Assembly: GCF_029318685.1 (NCBI RefSeq)
Contig: NZ_CP119677.1
Span: 4,765,001 to 4,829,000, forward strand
From: Ruminiclostridium papyrosolvens DSM 2782
GTDB taxonomy: Bacteria > Bacillota > Clostridia > Acetivibrionales > DSM-1351
DNA length: 64,000 nucleotides
Direction: 5' to 3'
Positions 34,518-43,459 of the stretch are shown here, in pieces. The notes under the pieces are model-generated. The model did not search any database, was not told the DNA's origin, and was given only the letters and a program-made list of their open reading frames with translations. The position numbers were made by a program, and so were the translations under genes. Positions within the stretch are counted from its first letter, which is position 1, and each line of letters begins with the position of its first letter.

Positions 34518-35690
34518 TTAATCAATATAATGTTCTGATTTTCGATTTCTGAACATAAACAGTATTATAACAGCCAGCAGCATTGCAAAGGACGGTACGG
34601 CAGTAGTATAAATGCTTCCGTATCTGCTTACTATCATTCCTGTAAAGATACCCATTACCACAGGTCCCAATGCTCCGGCTCCCATATTAAACGCCAGCAT
34701 TGTACTGCTTTTTTCCCCTGTAAGCCTCGTAATCCAAATAATAAGCAAAGGATAAAAAGGTGCGCACGAAAATCCTGCAAGCGCTATCCAGAATATTGCC
34801 ATACCCTGATTTGAAAAGATAACCATAACCAAGGATAGTATTGCCATTAATCCTTGTACCAGTAATATCCTGACCATATCAAACCTTTTAATCAGCTTAA
34901 CCGAAAGAGTTCTCCCCACAAACATAGCAGCCCATATGAAAATACTTGCGGCAATTCCTGAAATCTTTCCGTAGCCACGGCTTTCAAAAAACATTGGTGC
35001 AAACCCCCAAAGTCCCGTTTCTGCCGCAACATATAAAAATAGTGTCAAAGGTACTACCAAATTTAACGGTCTTGTAAATGCAACCTTGTACTGCTTTAAA
35101 GTATTCTTCAGAGAAGCTGTTTTTATTTCTGATTGAGCATTGTATTTTAAGGTATACAATGCCATACCTAAAAATAATATGCCGATAATGTAGTATGTAA
35201 TTCTCCACACTCCAAAAAAGACCGTGAACACCAGAAGCATAAGAGGTGTTATCACAGCTCCTAAGGTAAAGAAAACATTTATAAATGTTATGTTAGTGTC
35301 TGCCTTCTTTGTATCATATGATGTTGTGAGAGATACAATTGCGTTCTGACATATACTACCGAAAAATCCTATAAAAAATATCCCTGCCATGGTCATAGCA
35401 TAATACCTTGATAAGCCGAATATTAAGGTTGCTGCCCCCACTCCCGCAAAAGCAGCTCTTAATATCTTTAGTCCTCCATAGCTGTCCACAAGAGTTCCTC
35501 CAATTAAAACTCCCAGTGTAAATCCCAAAAACTGAATGCTTACCATACTCCCCTGCTGCACTGACGTAAATCCCAGTTCCTCAGCCAGCCTGGGCATGGC
35601 AAGTCCTGACGAGGACAGTATCATGGCAATCAGACATAATTGAACACATAATAAAGGGATAGTTATTTTTTTCACTTGTGCACCTCTCAA
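34518..35690 (-). CDS. Major facilitator superfamily transporter
   Basis: The 390-residue protein has 12 predicted membrane helices. MFS landmarks are GGTLVDSYGGLKILRAAF (loop 2-3) and a long central loop near NAQSEIKTASLKNTLKQYK. A sugar/organic-solute type is likely, but the substrate is unknown. The last 60 residues recur as a fragment at 30646-30860. It lies just upstream of the BusR-like gene, 12 bp away, possibly a co-transcript. Confidence 0.85.
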   Translation of the reverse strand: MRGAQVKKITIPLLCVQLCLIAMILSSSGLAMPRLAEELGFTSVQQGSMVSIQFLGFTLGVLIGGTLVDSYGGLKILRAAFAGVGAATLIFGLSRYYAMTMAGIFFIGFFGSICQNAIVSLTTSYDTKKADTNITFINVFFTLGAVITPLMLLVFTVFFGVWRITYYIIGILFLGMALYTLKYNAQSEIKTASLKNTLKQYKVAFTRPLNLVVPLTLFLYVAAETGLWGFAPMFFESRGYGKISGIAASIFIWAAMFVGRTLSVKLIKRFDMVRILLVQGLMAILSLVMVIFSNQGMAIFWIALAGFSCAPFYPLLIIWITRLTGEKSSTMLAFNMGAGALGPVVMGIFTGMIVSRYGSIYTTAVPSFAMLLAVIILFMFRNRKSEHYID

Positions 35691-35748
35691 AATTGATTTA
35701 ATTTAAATTCAAAGTATATTATATCTTAAAATAATATTTTTTCATTAA

Positions 35749-36843
35749 TTATTTGCCTATATTTAAGAGGTTTCTGGATTTTTTTATTTCAGCAGTAGTC
35801 CAAGTAATAACAGGTATTACCACCTGCATTGGAAATGCATAGTAGGGATAGATTTTAAAGGCCCAGTAGCTCATTTCTATTATAGTATGGTAAATAGTAT
35901 ATGAAAAGTAAATCATAAGCAATCCTACTTGAATTACAATTGACCTGTAATCCTTTAAATTGAACACTTTGGCTATTCCTCTGCAAGCTGCCAGCAGGCA
36001 TACCGTACATTTTACAAAAACAGAGAATATAAATATAAAGGATACTGTTACTTCTACCCCCTGTATAAAATTTCCTATTCTAATTCTGCTGACAGCTACA
36101 TATGACGGGAAATAAAAACTGCCTACCAGATTCCCCAGTACAGTTATATTCCTTATTGTGATTATGATAATAATAGCGGCTGCAATAAAAGTTCCCCAAA
36201 GGTATACCCTTTTAGGCGACTTTCTAGTTTGAAGAGATGTAAAAATACAAAGGAAAATAACAGTCTCAGCCATAGGGAAGGAAAACGTTGAAAAGGCACT
36301 GGTCAGCACCGGAGTTAACCCATTTCCAAGTACAGGTTGGAGGTAATTCAGCCGGAGCTGGGAAATTCCCAATATCACAACAAAAAATATAATAGAAATA
36401 ACTAAAGGTACAAAAATAGCCGTAGTTCTGCTTATTACCTCAATTCCTAAGTAGACAGCAATAATACACACCAATCCTAAGCATAGCAAGGAAATAAATA
36501 AAGGGGTTTCCGGCAAAGCTATTACATTTACAAATTCTCCAAAATTCCTCAGTACAAGGCCTCCCACATGAAAGCTATACCATATGTATATGGCAGATAA
36601 AATCTTACCGGCTATTCTTCCAAATAGAATACTAAAAATATCAAATATATCCTTTCCCGGAAAAAGCGACAGTAACCTTGAATATATAAAGAGCAGCGGA
36701 AGAAAGGAAATCGTGGCAACAATCCCTGCAATCCATGCGTCATTTTTAGCATTTACCCCTGCGCCTAAAATCATAGTTGTACCGATTATAAACATCAATA
36801 TTAAAAGCATTGCTTCCTTATCAGATATTTGCTCTTTACCCAT
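35749..36843 (-). CDS. Spore germinant receptor B subunit (GerAB/GerKB family permease)
   Basis: The 364-residue protein has ten hydrophobic helices and the GerAB opening (EQISDKEAMLLILMFIIGTTMILG). SFSTFSFPMAETVIF and FVKCTVCLLAACRGIAKVF lie in transmembrane loops. It belongs to the APC-superfamily permeases of the inner spore membrane, where it senses nutrient germinants. It is the last gene of the A-C-D-B group and follows the small D-type protein by 8 bp. Confidence 0.9.
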   Translation of the reverse strand: MGKEQISDKEAMLLILMFIIGTTMILGAGVNAKNDAWIAGIVATISFLPLLFIYSRLLSLFPGKDIFDIFSILFGRIAGKILSAIYIWYSFHVGGLVLRNFGEFVNVIALPETPLFISLLCLGLVCIIAVYLGIEVISRTTAIFVPLVISIIFFVVILGISQLRLNYLQPVLGNGLTPVLTSAFSTFSFPMAETVIFLCIFTSLQTRKSPKRVYLWGTFIAAAIIIIITIRNITVLGNLVGSFYFPSYVAVSRIRIGNFIQGVEVTVSFIFIFSVFVKCTVCLLAACRGIAKVFNLKDYRSIVIQVGLLMIYFSYTIYHTIIEMSYWAFKIYPYYAFPMQVVIPVITWTTAEIKKSRNLLNIGK

Positions 36844-36851
36844 TCAAAAAC

Positions 36852-37061
36852 CTACTTTCCCAGTATTAAAGTAATAAAATGCTCTAAAGGCTTGGCGGGA
36901 CTGGGGATATTGACATTAAAGGAGATTAAGACCGCCATAATCAATGAGAGTACTCCCAGAATGGTGTTTACCCAGAAGTCAGACCATAATTTCTTTTTAT
37001 ACAAAGGTATAAAAGTAAAAATAACCAAAAACGTGTAACCTATAATTATATAAATAATCAA
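36852..37061 (-). CDS. Small two-helix membrane protein of the ger operon (D-type subunit)
   Basis: The 69-residue protein has two hydrophobic helices (IIIGYTFLVIFTFIPLY; NTILGVLSLIMAVLISF) and a polar middle (KKKLWSDF). It lies between the C and B subunit genes, three bases after gerC. Several Bacillus ger operons carry a comparable D-subunit gene of about 75 residues that modulates germinant sensitivity. The match is by position, size and topology only. Confidence 0.6.
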   Translation of the reverse strand: MIIYIIIGYTFLVIFTFIPLYKKKLWSDFWVNTILGVLSLIMAVLISFNVNIPSPAKPLEHFITLILGK

Positions 37062-37064
37062 TCC

Positions 37065-38216
37065 TTAATCTCCTCTTTTTATTGTTTTGTATATTAAAGC
37101 ACTGTTTTTTATATGGACTTTTGCATCAACGTCTACTTCTAAATTTCTAAAAACCTCTTCCCACCTACCCGACACGCTTTTCCATTTATTTACGTTCTTT
37201 TCCCTGAGCTTATCTCCAAACAAAAATATATCTGTACCATACTCTGACTGAATTTTTTTAATAAAATCTGTCACTTTTTTTTGTGTTGCCTGTGAAGTAC
37301 TGGCTTCCAGCCTGTTTACTGCATTTTCATCCCCAAAGTTTTCTTTTCCTTGTATTTCATCTATTCCTACAGTTACACGTATATTTACTTTGAATTTAAG
37401 TTTTCCGTCTTCCACAACAGGTTTCACCTTTGTTTCATTTCTGAATATTTCCATGGATATAGGGGCGGATAAACCTACATTCTTGTCATCAACCAGAACT
37501 CCTCCCTTCACTTCATTCCTTACGAAAAGCAAGGCTTGAGTATCTTCTTCACCTAATTCACCCACCAGTTTATCATCTTTTATAATAGCGGCACCTGCTA
37601 CGCGAGGAATCATATTCCCTTTTACCTCCTCCAGATGTACCGCAGGAATTACCATTGAAATCCCTTTTGTCTGTAATTCAATGCTGTAATCCAGCAAATC
37701 CGTTTTTGGTGCTTTGCTGATTTTAATCTGGTTTTTTAATACTTTATCAATTGCAAATGCTTTTATACTTTCGGTTGTTTCCTGTGCTTCAAGTATTTCT
37801 CTGGCTGTATCCTGTCTTGAATACACTATATTTACATCATTCCTTATTTCAGCATCCCGTATAAAGACATCAAGAACCTTAGTGACTCCTTCTTCTGCAA
37901 TCTCTTTACTCAGAATCGCGACTTTGCAATGGCTCCAATAAAGCTTTTTCCCCGTAATTGATATTCCGTTTCTTATAGCATCCAGTATGGTTTTTCCATG
38001 CATGGAGACCAGTTTTGATTCGGATTTTGTATCATTATTAGCATCAACATCAACTACTTCAGTTGTTACGGTGTATTGTCCATTAGCTCCTTTATCTATA
38101 GCTGCTCCCGCAACAATGGCAAGGTCATCTAATTCCCTGTAATTCCAGCACCCGGCAGTACATAGTAAATAAATAAAAACAAATATGGATATAAAAACTC
38201 TCTTCGATTTTTTCAT
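37065..38216 (-). CDS. Spore germinant receptor C subunit, lipoprotein (GerAC/GerKC)
   Basis: The 383-residue protein has a lipobox TAGC with Cys23 followed by WNYRELDDLAIVAGAAIDKG, the standard GerC opening. Lipidation would anchor it to the outer face of the inner spore membrane. The body carries the LLDYSIELQTKGISMVIPAVHLE and EWEEVFRNLEVDVDAKVHIKNSALI-type regions of GerC. Its ATG overlaps the stop of the A-subunit gene (4 nt), so translation is coupled. Confidence 0.92.
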   Translation of the reverse strand: MKKSKRVFISIFVFIYLLCTAGCWNYRELDDLAIVAGAAIDKGANGQYTVTTEVVDVDANNDTKSESKLVSMHGKTILDAIRNGISITGKKLYWSHCKVAILSKEIAEEGVTKVLDVFIRDAEIRNDVNIVYSRQDTAREILEAQETTESIKAFAIDKVLKNQIKISKAPKTDLLDYSIELQTKGISMVIPAVHLEEVKGNMIPRVAGAAIIKDDKLVGELGEEDTQALLFVRNEVKGGVLVDDKNVGLSAPISMEIFRNETKVKPVVEDGKLKFKVNIRVTVGIDEIQGKENFGDENAVNRLEASTSQATQKKVTDFIKKIQSEYGTDIFLFGDKLREKNVNKWKSVSGRWEEVFRNLEVDVDAKVHIKNSALIYKTIKRGD

Positions 38217-39781
38217 TTATTTTTATTTCCGCTTTTTTTATTTGAAACCAGTCTTGTCAAATCCCTTGTAAAGATTTTAGGTCTTAGAGTCATATCCCAC
38301 CAAGGTACACGAATCCATGCATCCTGCCCGTCATGGTTTTTAAACCGGGTGCTGTTCATCATGTATGGAATCCCAAAAGAGCGAATACTCATCATGTGAA
38401 GGTACATGACAATGACGCACATCAGTAATCCGTATATACCAAGGAATGAAGCTCCCAGCAAATAAAAAGTACGGAATACAATAGTGGACCCAATTATGTT
38501 AATGTTTATCAATGTTGTAATTCCCGTTAGTGCAGTAATTATTATTACCGGGGCGCTTACCAGCTTTGCCTGAACCGCAGCTTGCCCTAAAACCAAAGTA
38601 CCTACAATGTTGACTGCCTGTCCTACAGGCCCGGGCATTCTTGTACCAACTTCCCTTAAAATATCAAATATAAACAGCATAATAAACAGTGAAAGAGAGG
38701 TTGGAAACGGAACACCCTGTCTGGAGGAAGAAAAGCTTATAAGCAATGGAGTCGGAATCATCTCCTGATGATATGTCACTAGAGCCAGAAATATTGCAGG
38801 TATGGTTGTAGAAGTTACGGCTGTAAAGCCTCTGATTAAACGATTTATGTTTGCGAAAATATAGTTATTGTAATAGTCCTCACTGGCTTGAAAATTCTCT
38901 ACTGCAAGAAAGGGTACCGTTAATACAAAAGGGCTTCCGTCAACAAAAACTGCAACTCTCCCCTCAAGAAGCTTGGACGCTACAACATCGGGCCTCTCAA
39001 ATGCACCTACAGTCTCAAAGGGAGAATAGGGAGCATCCTTAATAAGCTCTTGGATATAACCCGAATCCAAAATCCCGTCTATTTTTATTTTATTTAAACG
39101 CTGTTCAAGTTCGGACAATACTTCTTCAATTGCCAAACCTTCCACATAGCATATACAGATTGAGGTATGTGTTCTCTCTCCCAATTCTCTGAACTTGAAT
39201 TTCAAGTCAGGATTTTTGATTTTTCTACGTACTAATGAAAGGTTTACCATCAACGATTCTGTAAAACCCTCTCTGGGGCCTCTCACAACCTTTGATGATT
39301 CAGGCTCATGAATTGACCTTTTCTCCCAGCCCATGGAGCCAATGATTAAACCTTTATCATATCCCTCTAAAAGAAGCAGTGTATCCCCTGAAATTACAGA
39401 GCTGGCCATATTATTGATATCTGTTTCGCTTTTAACCTCGTTTGACACAATGACCTTTTTCATCAGGGCATCCAACAGATTATTAACATCAATATCCTCT
39501 TCCATATTATTACATAAAACTGGCTGAATGATGTTTTCATTTACCACCTCTGTATTAATCATTCCAGATATATAAACAATACAGCACTTGGCTTCCTTGA
39601 CAGTTTTATTCTGAAATTCTCTTGTTATAAGAGTCTGATCATCCTTAAACATGCTTTTAAACAGTGCTATATTCTCCTCCAAAGATGTGGTTAATTTTTT
39701 TGATTGAAGAGGAGTACCGGCTTGCTCAGCAGTATTTTGGGGTTGGTTCAACCCGTACTTTTTGGAGCCTTTTTTATACAT
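38213..39781 (-). CDS. Spore germinant receptor A subunit (GerAA/GerKA)
   Basis: The 522-residue protein has a hydrophilic N-terminal domain (to about residue 285) with SLVRRKIKNPDLKFKFRELGERTHTSICICYVEGLA and SPFETVGAFERPDVVASKLLEGRVAVFVDGSPFVLTVP. A hydrophobic C-terminal half follows with RQGVPFPTSLSLFIMLFIFDILREVGTRMPGPVGQAVNIVGTLVLGQAAVQA, the hallmark sequence of GerA proteins. It lies at the head of the operon. The first 35 residues are Lys/Gln-rich and variable. Confidence 0.95.
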   Translation of the reverse strand: MYKKGSKKYGLNQPQNTAEQAGTPLQSKKLTTSLEENIALFKSMFKDDQTLITREFQNKTVKEAKCCIVYISGMINTEVVNENIIQPVLCNNMEEDIDVNNLLDALMKKVIVSNEVKSETDINNMASSVISGDTLLLLEGYDKGLIIGSMGWEKRSIHEPESSKVVRGPREGFTESLMVNLSLVRRKIKNPDLKFKFRELGERTHTSICICYVEGLAIEEVLSELEQRLNKIKIDGILDSGYIQELIKDAPYSPFETVGAFERPDVVASKLLEGRVAVFVDGSPFVLTVPFLAVENFQASEDYYNNYIFANINRLIRGFTAVTSTTIPAIFLALVTYHQEMIPTPLLISFSSSRQGVPFPTSLSLFIMLFIFDILREVGTRMPGPVGQAVNIVGTLVLGQAAVQAKLVSAPVIIITALTGITTLININIIGSTIVFRTFYLLGASFLGIYGLLMCVIVMYLHMMSIRSFGIPYMMNSTRFKNHDGQDAWIRVPWWDMTLRPKIFTRDLTRLVSNKKSGNKNK

Positions 39782-39865
39782 AACATCATCACCGTATTCA
39801 AATTTTCTAAAATATCAGTTTTAGTTATTTGCAATTTAGTGATAAAATAAACAAGTTTTATAACA

Positions 39866-39910
39866 AAAACCCCAAAAGGCTAAATTATCAAGCCTTTTGA
39901 GGTTTATTTC
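39866..39910 (-). terminator. Terminator after the alcohol dehydrogenase gene
   Basis: AACCCCAAAAGGCT and AGCCTTTTGAGGTT form a near-perfect stem around TAAATTATCA. On the minus strand it follows the dehydrogenase stop by about 15 bp and is followed by TTTGTTAT. Confidence 0.75.
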
Positions 39911-39924
39911 CTAATCATGAACTT

Positions 39925-41106
39925 TTATTTTGCAAGCTTGTATATTTCTTGTACATCCTGCCAGTTAAGTTTCTTGAGTCCACCAATTGAATGCTCTTTT
40001 CCATAGGCTTCACCGGTTGCTTTTTTAGCCATAAGCTCGAACTTGCTTTCTTCTATACCGATTTCTGTGAGAGTTGCCGGAAGACCCATTTTTTTATAAA
40101 ATTCACGGAGTCTTGAGATTCCTTCCGTTACAATGGCATCAGGGGCACGATAGCTGCCTTCTACGCCCATTACGTTAACAGCAAACTGTACAAACATATT
40201 AATATTTGTCTTATAAACATATTGCATCCATGCAGGAGTTAAAATTGCGAGACCTGCACCGTGTGCAATATCATATATGGCACTAAGCTCATGCTCCATG
40301 TCATGACAAGCCCAATCCTGTGCTCTTCCCAGACCCAGTATGTCATTGTGTGCTATAGTTCCTCCAAAACCAACCTGACACCATGCATCATAGTTTTCAG
40401 GATTTTGTGAAACTATTAATGCATTTTTCATAATGGTTTTAAGAGTTGTTTCACATAAGCCGTCTGTAAGGTCTGTATCAGTGGTATTTGTGAAATATCT
40501 CTCAAAAATATGGCTCATCATATCGGCAACGCCATTAGCAATTTGATTTTTAGGAAGTGTAAAAAACAATTCCGGATTTACTATGCTAATAACAGGTTTA
40601 AGATAATTGCTGCCATATCCTTTTTTAATCTGTTTTTCTTCGTTAGTAATTACAGTATGAGGGCTGGATTCACTTCCTGCTGCCGGTATTGTCAGAATAG
40701 TGGCAACGGGCAGAGCAGCTTTTATTTCACCGCCCTCTTCATAAAACTTCCATATATCATCATTGCATGCACCTATTGCTATTGCCTTAGCAGAGTCAAT
40801 TACACTTCCTCCTCCAACTGCAAGTATCAGGTCTACGCCTTCTTTTTTACAAAGTTCTGCTCCTTCCTCAGCCATAGACAAACGGGGATTGGGAACTACA
40901 CCCCCCAGTTCAACAAATTCTATGTTATTTTCCTTCAGAGAAGAAACCACCTGATTGTATAATCCGCTTTTCTTGATACTATTTCCGCCATAGTGTAAAA
41001 GTGCTTTTTTTGTATACGGTTTAATCAAACTTCCTATTTCCTTTTGAGTATCCTTACCAAATATAATACGTGTGGGTAGATGCATATCAAAGTTTAGCAT
41101 AGTCAT
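39925..41106 (-). CDS. Iron-containing alcohol dehydrogenase (butanol-dehydrogenase type)
   Basis: The 393-residue protein matches the BdhA/YqhD-like group III alcohol dehydrogenases. The nucleotide-binding turn is AVGGGSVIDSAKAIAIGA, and metal ligands appear at NGVADMMSHIFERY (Asp, His), ACHDMEHELSA and YDIAHGAGLAIL (His). It reduces aldehydes such as butanal or acetaldehyde using NAD(P)H in fermentation. It is transcribed divergently from a MerR gene, with a shared operator region. Confidence 0.93.
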   Translation of the reverse strand: MTMLNFDMHLPTRIIFGKDTQKEIGSLIKPYTKKALLHYGGNSIKKSGLYNQVVSSLKENNIEFVELGGVVPNPRLSMAEEGAELCKKEGVDLILAVGGGSVIDSAKAIAIGACNDDIWKFYEEGGEIKAALPVATILTIPAAGSESSPHTVITNEEKQIKKGYGSNYLKPVISIVNPELFFTLPKNQIANGVADMMSHIFERYFTNTTDTDLTDGLCETTLKTIMKNALIVSQNPENYDAWCQVGFGGTIAHNDILGLGRAQDWACHDMEHELSAIYDIAHGAGLAILTPAWMQYVYKTNINMFVQFAVNVMGVEGSYRAPDAIVTEGISRLREFYKKMGLPATLTEIGIEESKFELMAKKATGEAYGKEHSIGGLKKLNWQDVQEIYKLAK

Positions 41107-41224
41107 TTTCCTTTCTCTCTTACGATTGTTTTTTCAAATATTATTATACTGATTTTCACCTTAATTATTTTACCCCCCCTTCTATTAGCTGTTGATGAGG
41201 CATAATGTTTTAAGTATAATTAAA

Positions 41225-41255
41225 ATTGTAAACCTTAACGTAAACTTTAAGTCAA
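41225..41255 (-). promoter_or_regulatory. MerR-type promoter with 19-bp spacer for the alcohol dehydrogenase
   Basis: On the minus strand TTGACT (41255-41250) and TACAAT (41230-41225) are separated by 19 bp. The spacer contains the palindrome-like CTTAAAGTTTACGTTAAG. Long-spacer promoters with the operator in the spacer are the hallmark of activation by MerR regulators, which untwist the DNA. The promoter drives the dehydrogenase gene. Confidence 0.75.
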
Positions 41256-41286
41256 TAGTAACTTTAAAATCACAGGAGAATATACA

Positions 41287-41661
41287 ATGGACTATTCTAT
41301 AAAGCAAGTATCGGAAAAGACAAATTTAAAAGCCCATGTTTTACGCTATTATGAAAGGGAAGGACTGCTTCCTAATGTATCCAGAAGTGAAAGCGGAATA
41401 CGTCGGTACTCCCAAGAAGACCTTGAATGGCTGGGTCTTATCTGCTGCCTCAAGAATACAGGAATGTCTATTAAGCAGATTAGGGAATTTGTGTCACTGA
41501 GCACTCAGGGAAATGAAACTCTGAAGCAGCGCTGTGAAATGCTCATGGAGCATAAAAAGACCGTAGAGAGTCAGATTGAGGAAATGCATAATCATCTTAA
41601 AAAAGTTACTCATAAGATACAGTACTTTACTTCACAGTATGAGGAATATCTGGGCAAATAG
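41287..41661 (+). CDS. MerR-family regulator
   Basis: The 124-residue protein has the winged helix-turn-helix (YSIKQVSEKTNLKAHVLRYYEREGLLPNVSRSESGIRRYSQEDLEWL), a helical linker and a long dimer helix (CEMLMEHKKTVESQIEEMHNHLKKVTHKIQYFTSQYEEYL). No cysteines are arranged for metal binding, so the ligand is probably organic or an aldehyde-type electrophile. Similar regulators (AdhR-like) control alcohol/aldehyde dehydrogenases in Firmicutes. It is divergent from the dehydrogenase and likely controls it. Confidence 0.88.
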   Translation: MDYSIKQVSEKTNLKAHVLRYYEREGLLPNVSRSESGIRRYSQEDLEWLGLICCLKNTGMSIKQIREFVSLSTQGNETLKQRCEMLMEHKKTVESQIEEMHNHLKKVTHKIQYFTSQYEEYLGK

Positions 41662-41777
41662 AAGATTGAATTACATACCCACATCCATTGATCAGTAATG
41701 TGTACATTCTGCCTCCAACCTTCCGTCCTCACCTATATTTATAATGAAATTAATACTCTTGTATAAGCCCACGATTC

Positions 41778-42590
41778 TCATAAATTGAATGTTTTAACAA
41801 CAATTTGTGCTACGAGAAAAAATAAAAGTATAAAATAAGCTATAATGTCATTTTTCTGATAGCAAAGGGGTCTCATTTTAGAACGTCCATTGTCACCACG
41901 ATATCCCCTAGATTCCATTGCCATTGCAAGTTCATTTGACCGTCGAAATGATGATACGAACATTGGAATCATAATGGGTATGTAATTCCTTATTCTTTTA
42001 ATGATGTTTTTGGTTCTAAAGTTTACCCCTCTGGCAGTTTGTGCTTTTATAATTTTTGTGGCTTCATCCGATAAAACAGGAATAAATCTTAATGTTATAG
42101 ATGTGATCATTGATAAGTCGTGGACAGGCACTTTGACTTTCTTTAGTGGTTCCAAGAGTTTATCCATACCGTCTGTTAAATTATTTGGTGACGTCGTAAT
42201 CATCATAATACTTGAAGATATATAAATATACATTAATCGTACTGATATTAATATAGCCGTGTTTAAACCCTTATTTGTTATATGAAGTTTGCCAATACTT
42301 ACAAGTGTATCGCCATCAATAATGAAAAGATTAACTGTTGATGTAAATAAAATAACAACTAAAATAAATTTGGAACCACGAAGGATAAATTTCAATGGAA
42401 TCTTTGCTGCGGCAATAATAACCGCCAAGAAAACAGTTGACATAATATAGCATGTGAGGCTATTGAAAACAAACAGTTCTACTAAGAACATCAAAGTAGA
42501 AATGAGCTTTACGCGTGGGTCTAATTGATGTAATACAGAAATAGATGGATAAAAACGGCCGAATGTCAACCCTTTACTCACAGGCACCAC
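41778..42590 (-). CDS. ecfT: ECF transporter membrane coupling protein EcfT
   Basis: The 270-residue protein has five hydrophobic segments. A long amphipathic region carries SITLRFIPVLSDEATKIIKAQTARGVNF and MAMAMESRGYRG, where the two coupling-helix A-R-G motifs (ARG and SRG) touch the ATPases. EcfT links the two ATPases to S components. The gene overlaps ecfA2 by 17 bp and lies last in the operon, a standard A-A'-T group with the S component at the front. Confidence 0.93.
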   Translation of the reverse strand: MVPVSKGLTFGRFYPSISVLHQLDPRVKLISTLMFLVELFVFNSLTCYIMSTVFLAVIIAAAKIPLKFILRGSKFILVVILFTSTVNLFIIDGDTLVSIGKLHITNKGLNTAILISVRLMYIYISSSIMMITTSPNNLTDGMDKLLEPLKKVKVPVHDLSMITSITLRFIPVLSDEATKIIKAQTARGVNFRTKNIIKRIRNYIPIMIPMFVSSFRRSNELAMAMESRGYRGDNGRSKMRPLCYQKNDIIAYFILLFFLVAQIVVKTFNL

Positions 42591-43431
42591 CGCCTAGCGC
42601 TGAAAGAATGCTTTTTGTTGCGTCCTCTATTGTAATTGCAGAAGTGTCAACATCCAACCCTCTATCTTTTAGATGATTTAAAACACTGGTTACTCTCGGT
42701 ACTGTTAAACCTATCCTCACTAATGTTTCATATTGTTTGAAAATGTTCCTTGGAGTATCGTCTAAAACAATAGCACCCTTTTCCATAACAACAACCCGAT
42801 CTGCATAGTTTGCAACATCTTCCATACTATGGGATACCATAATTACTGTGATTTGCTTTTCCTGATGCAATCGTTTTATCAGAGATAATATCTCCTTTTT
42901 CCCTTTAGCGTCTAAGCCAGCTGTTATTTCATCAAGAATTAACACCTCAGGGTCAGCTGCAAGAACCCCAGCAACAGCAACACGGCGTTTTTGGCCTCCG
43001 GACAACTCAAATGGTGACATTTGATAATACATTTCATCCAGACTAACCATTTTCAATGCTTCTTTTGCTTTCTTTACAGCTTCTTCATGAGCAAGACCAA
43101 AATTTAGAGGACCAAAGCATACATCCGATAATACATCAAGTTGAAAAAGTTGATCTTCAGGATATTGAAAAACAACCCCTACCATTTTTCTAAGTTTATA
43201 TAGGTCGTAATCATTATCATAAATATTTTGGTCAAGATATTTTACAGTACCTGCTTTTGCAACTTCTAATCCATTAATTAACTGAACTAATGTAGATTTT
43301 CCAGATCCCGTCTGCCCAATAATTGCGATAAACTCGCCCCTCTCAATCGTTAGGTTAATATTATCAAGCGTAAATAACGTATTTCCTGAAATATCGTCAT
43401 ATGAATAAAAAATATTTTCTAAGCGTATCAT
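42574..43431 (-). CDS. ecfA2: ECF transporter ATPase EcfA2
   Basis: The protein has about 285 residues from the ATG at 43431, 8 nt after GGAG; a GTG three codons upstream is less suitable. It has Walker A GQTGSGKST, Q-loop VFQYPEDQLFQLDV, signature LSGGQKRRVAVAGVLA and Walker B LILDEITAGLDAKG. The C-terminal extension of EcfA ATPases (LVRIGLTVPRVTSVLNHLKDRGLDVD) forms the dimer interface. Pairs with EcfA1. Confidence 0.94.
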   Translation of the reverse strand: MIRLENIFYSYDDISGNTLFTLDNINLTIERGEFIAIIGQTGSGKSTLVQLINGLEVAKAGTVKYLDQNIYDNDYDLYKLRKMVGVVFQYPEDQLFQLDVLSDVCFGPLNFGLAHEEAVKKAKEALKMVSLDEMYYQMSPFELSGGQKRRVAVAGVLAADPEVLILDEITAGLDAKGKKEILSLIKRLHQEKQITVIMVSHSMEDVANYADRVVVMEKGAIVLDDTPRNIFKQYETLVRIGLTVPRVTSVLNHLKDRGLDVDTSAITIEDATKSILSALGGGACE

Positions 43432-43459
43432 TTGAATCACTCCAACATCTGAGACCGAC

